Shown one piece after another: positions 22,298 to 22,954 of a stretch of DNA of 22,954 nucleotides. Both the position numbers and the translations under genes were made by a program. The DNA comes from Karstenula rhodostoma CBS 690.94 (taxonomy: Eukaryota > Ascomycota > Dothideomycetes > Pleosporales > Didymosphaeriaceae). Under the pieces are notes generated by a model that searched no databases, had not been told where the DNA came from, and saw only the letters and a list, made by a program, of their open reading frames with translations. The stretch is from NCBI GenBank assembly GCA_010093485.1, contig MU001498.1, forward strand, positions 1,855,613-1,878,566, given 5' to 3'. How positions within the stretch are numbered: the first letter of the stretch is position 1; every line of letters begins with the position of its first letter.

Positions 22298-22954
22298 TAA
22301 AAAAATACCTAGGTCTAAATTAAAAAAAAAAAATTTAGTTACTAAAATATACTAAGATCTTATATAATACCTAGACCCTAAAGTAAAAAAATTTAATAAT
22401 AAGAAACTCTAAATTAAAAAAAATAATTTTAGTTATTAAAATATACTAAGATCTTACGCAATACCTAGACCCTAAAGTAAAAAAATTTAGTAATAAGAAA
22501 TTCTAAATTAAAAAAAATAATTTTAATTACTAAAATATACTAAGATCTTATATAATACCTAGACCCTAAAATAAAAAAATTTAATAATAAGAAATCCTAA
22601 ATTAAAAAAAATAATTTTAGTTACTAAAATATACTAAGATTTTATATAATACCTAGACCCTAAAGTAAAAAAATTTAATAATAAGAAATTCTAAATTAAA
22701 AAAAATAATTTTAGTTACTAAAATATACTAAGATTTTATATAATACCTAGACCCTAAAGTAAAAAAATTTAATAATAAGGAACCCTAAATTAAAAAAAAT
22801 AATTTTAGTTACTAAAATATACTAAGATCTTACGCGATACCTAGACCCTAAAGTAAAAAAATTTAATAATAAGGAATCCTAAATTAAAAAAAATAATTTT
22901 AGTTACTAAAATATACCAAAATCTTACGCGATACCTAGACTCTAAAATAAAAAA
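22298..22954. repeat. 94-bp satellite array (~7 copies), continues past the window
   Basis: The word ctagaccct (last copy ctagactct) recurs at 22371, 22465, 22559, 22653, 22747, 22841 and 22935, always exactly 94 bases apart. Each unit includes a run of A, gttactaaaatata, a variable tctta[cgcg/tata]-atacc segment and ctagaccctaaagt. Some units keep CGCG or CGC where others have TATA, the change expected if both strands of one repeat are mutated at CpG/CpA. The ccctaaa word resembles a telomere repeat unit but occurs once per 94 bases. A subtelomeric satellite is the likely identity. Confidence 0.93.

Noticed and set aside
1..22954. Mitochondrial or apicomplexan genome, suggested by the very low GC
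   Set aside because: Dinucleotide loss is specific (C before purines), in-frame stops fall where Gln/Trp codons are expected, and the genes are fungal TLH, SNF2 and gypsy types. These point to RIP in a nuclear fungal genome.
1..22954. Many TATA-box-like and poly-T/poly-A signals
   Set aside because: In DNA this AT-rich such words are expected everywhere, so none can be called a promoter or terminator.
1..22954. tRNA or rRNA genes
   Set aside because: No cloverleaf boxes or rRNA-like conserved GC-bearing stretches were seen.

Overview
The window is about 23 kb of extremely AT-rich DNA that looks like a subtelomeric or heterochromatic block of a filamentous ascomycete (Pezizomycotina) destroyed by repeat-induced point mutation (RIP). 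CpA, TpG and CpG are almost absent on both strands. The cytosines that survive are nearly all followed by C or T. Former Gln and Trp codons are now TAA/TAG, and no open frame of useful length is left. Homologies were read by eye, treating in-frame TAA/TAG as old Gln/Trp and allowing C-to-T and G-to-A reversals. All coding features are therefore reported as pseudogenes. The genus cannot be told from the window.

Layout. (1) 1-3808: a 5'-incomplete, 3'-truncated copy ('copy A') of a gene that is present much more completely at 8342-15180. Copy A carries a ~1.3 kb insertion (289-1611) and a 93-bp insertion (2830-2922). (2) 3809-7900: two adjacent LTR copies, a polypurine tract and a minus-strand Ty3/gypsy pol remnant (RNase H, integrase). 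(3) 7919-8318: a 22-bp minisatellite made of two alternating variants. (4) 8342-15180: a giant plus-strand pseudogene for a telomere-linked RecQ-type helicase (TLH family), with one frame unbroken by indels for ~5.9 kb, then a predicted 50-bp intron and a second exon. (5) 15617-15815: a 70-bp tandem repeat. (6) 15837-20793: a plus-strand SNF2-family helicase/ATPase pseudogene of about 1650 codons. (7) 20794-21210: spacer with a polypyrimidine tract. (8) 21212-22045: a smaller unrecognised pseudogene. (9) 22298-22954 and beyond: a 94-bp satellite that runs off the right edge.

The main point is that three co-oriented genes (TLH helicase, SNF2 helicase, unknown acidic protein) keep near-continuous frames although almost every possible RIP site has been hit. 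Decay has been by substitution, not by indels. RIP acts on duplicated DNA, so other copies of this TLH-SNF2-unknown module, perhaps intact ones, are likely elsewhere in the genome. Left of about 8.3 kb the decay is deeper: copy A has also lost cytosines in CpT and CpC contexts that copy B keeps.
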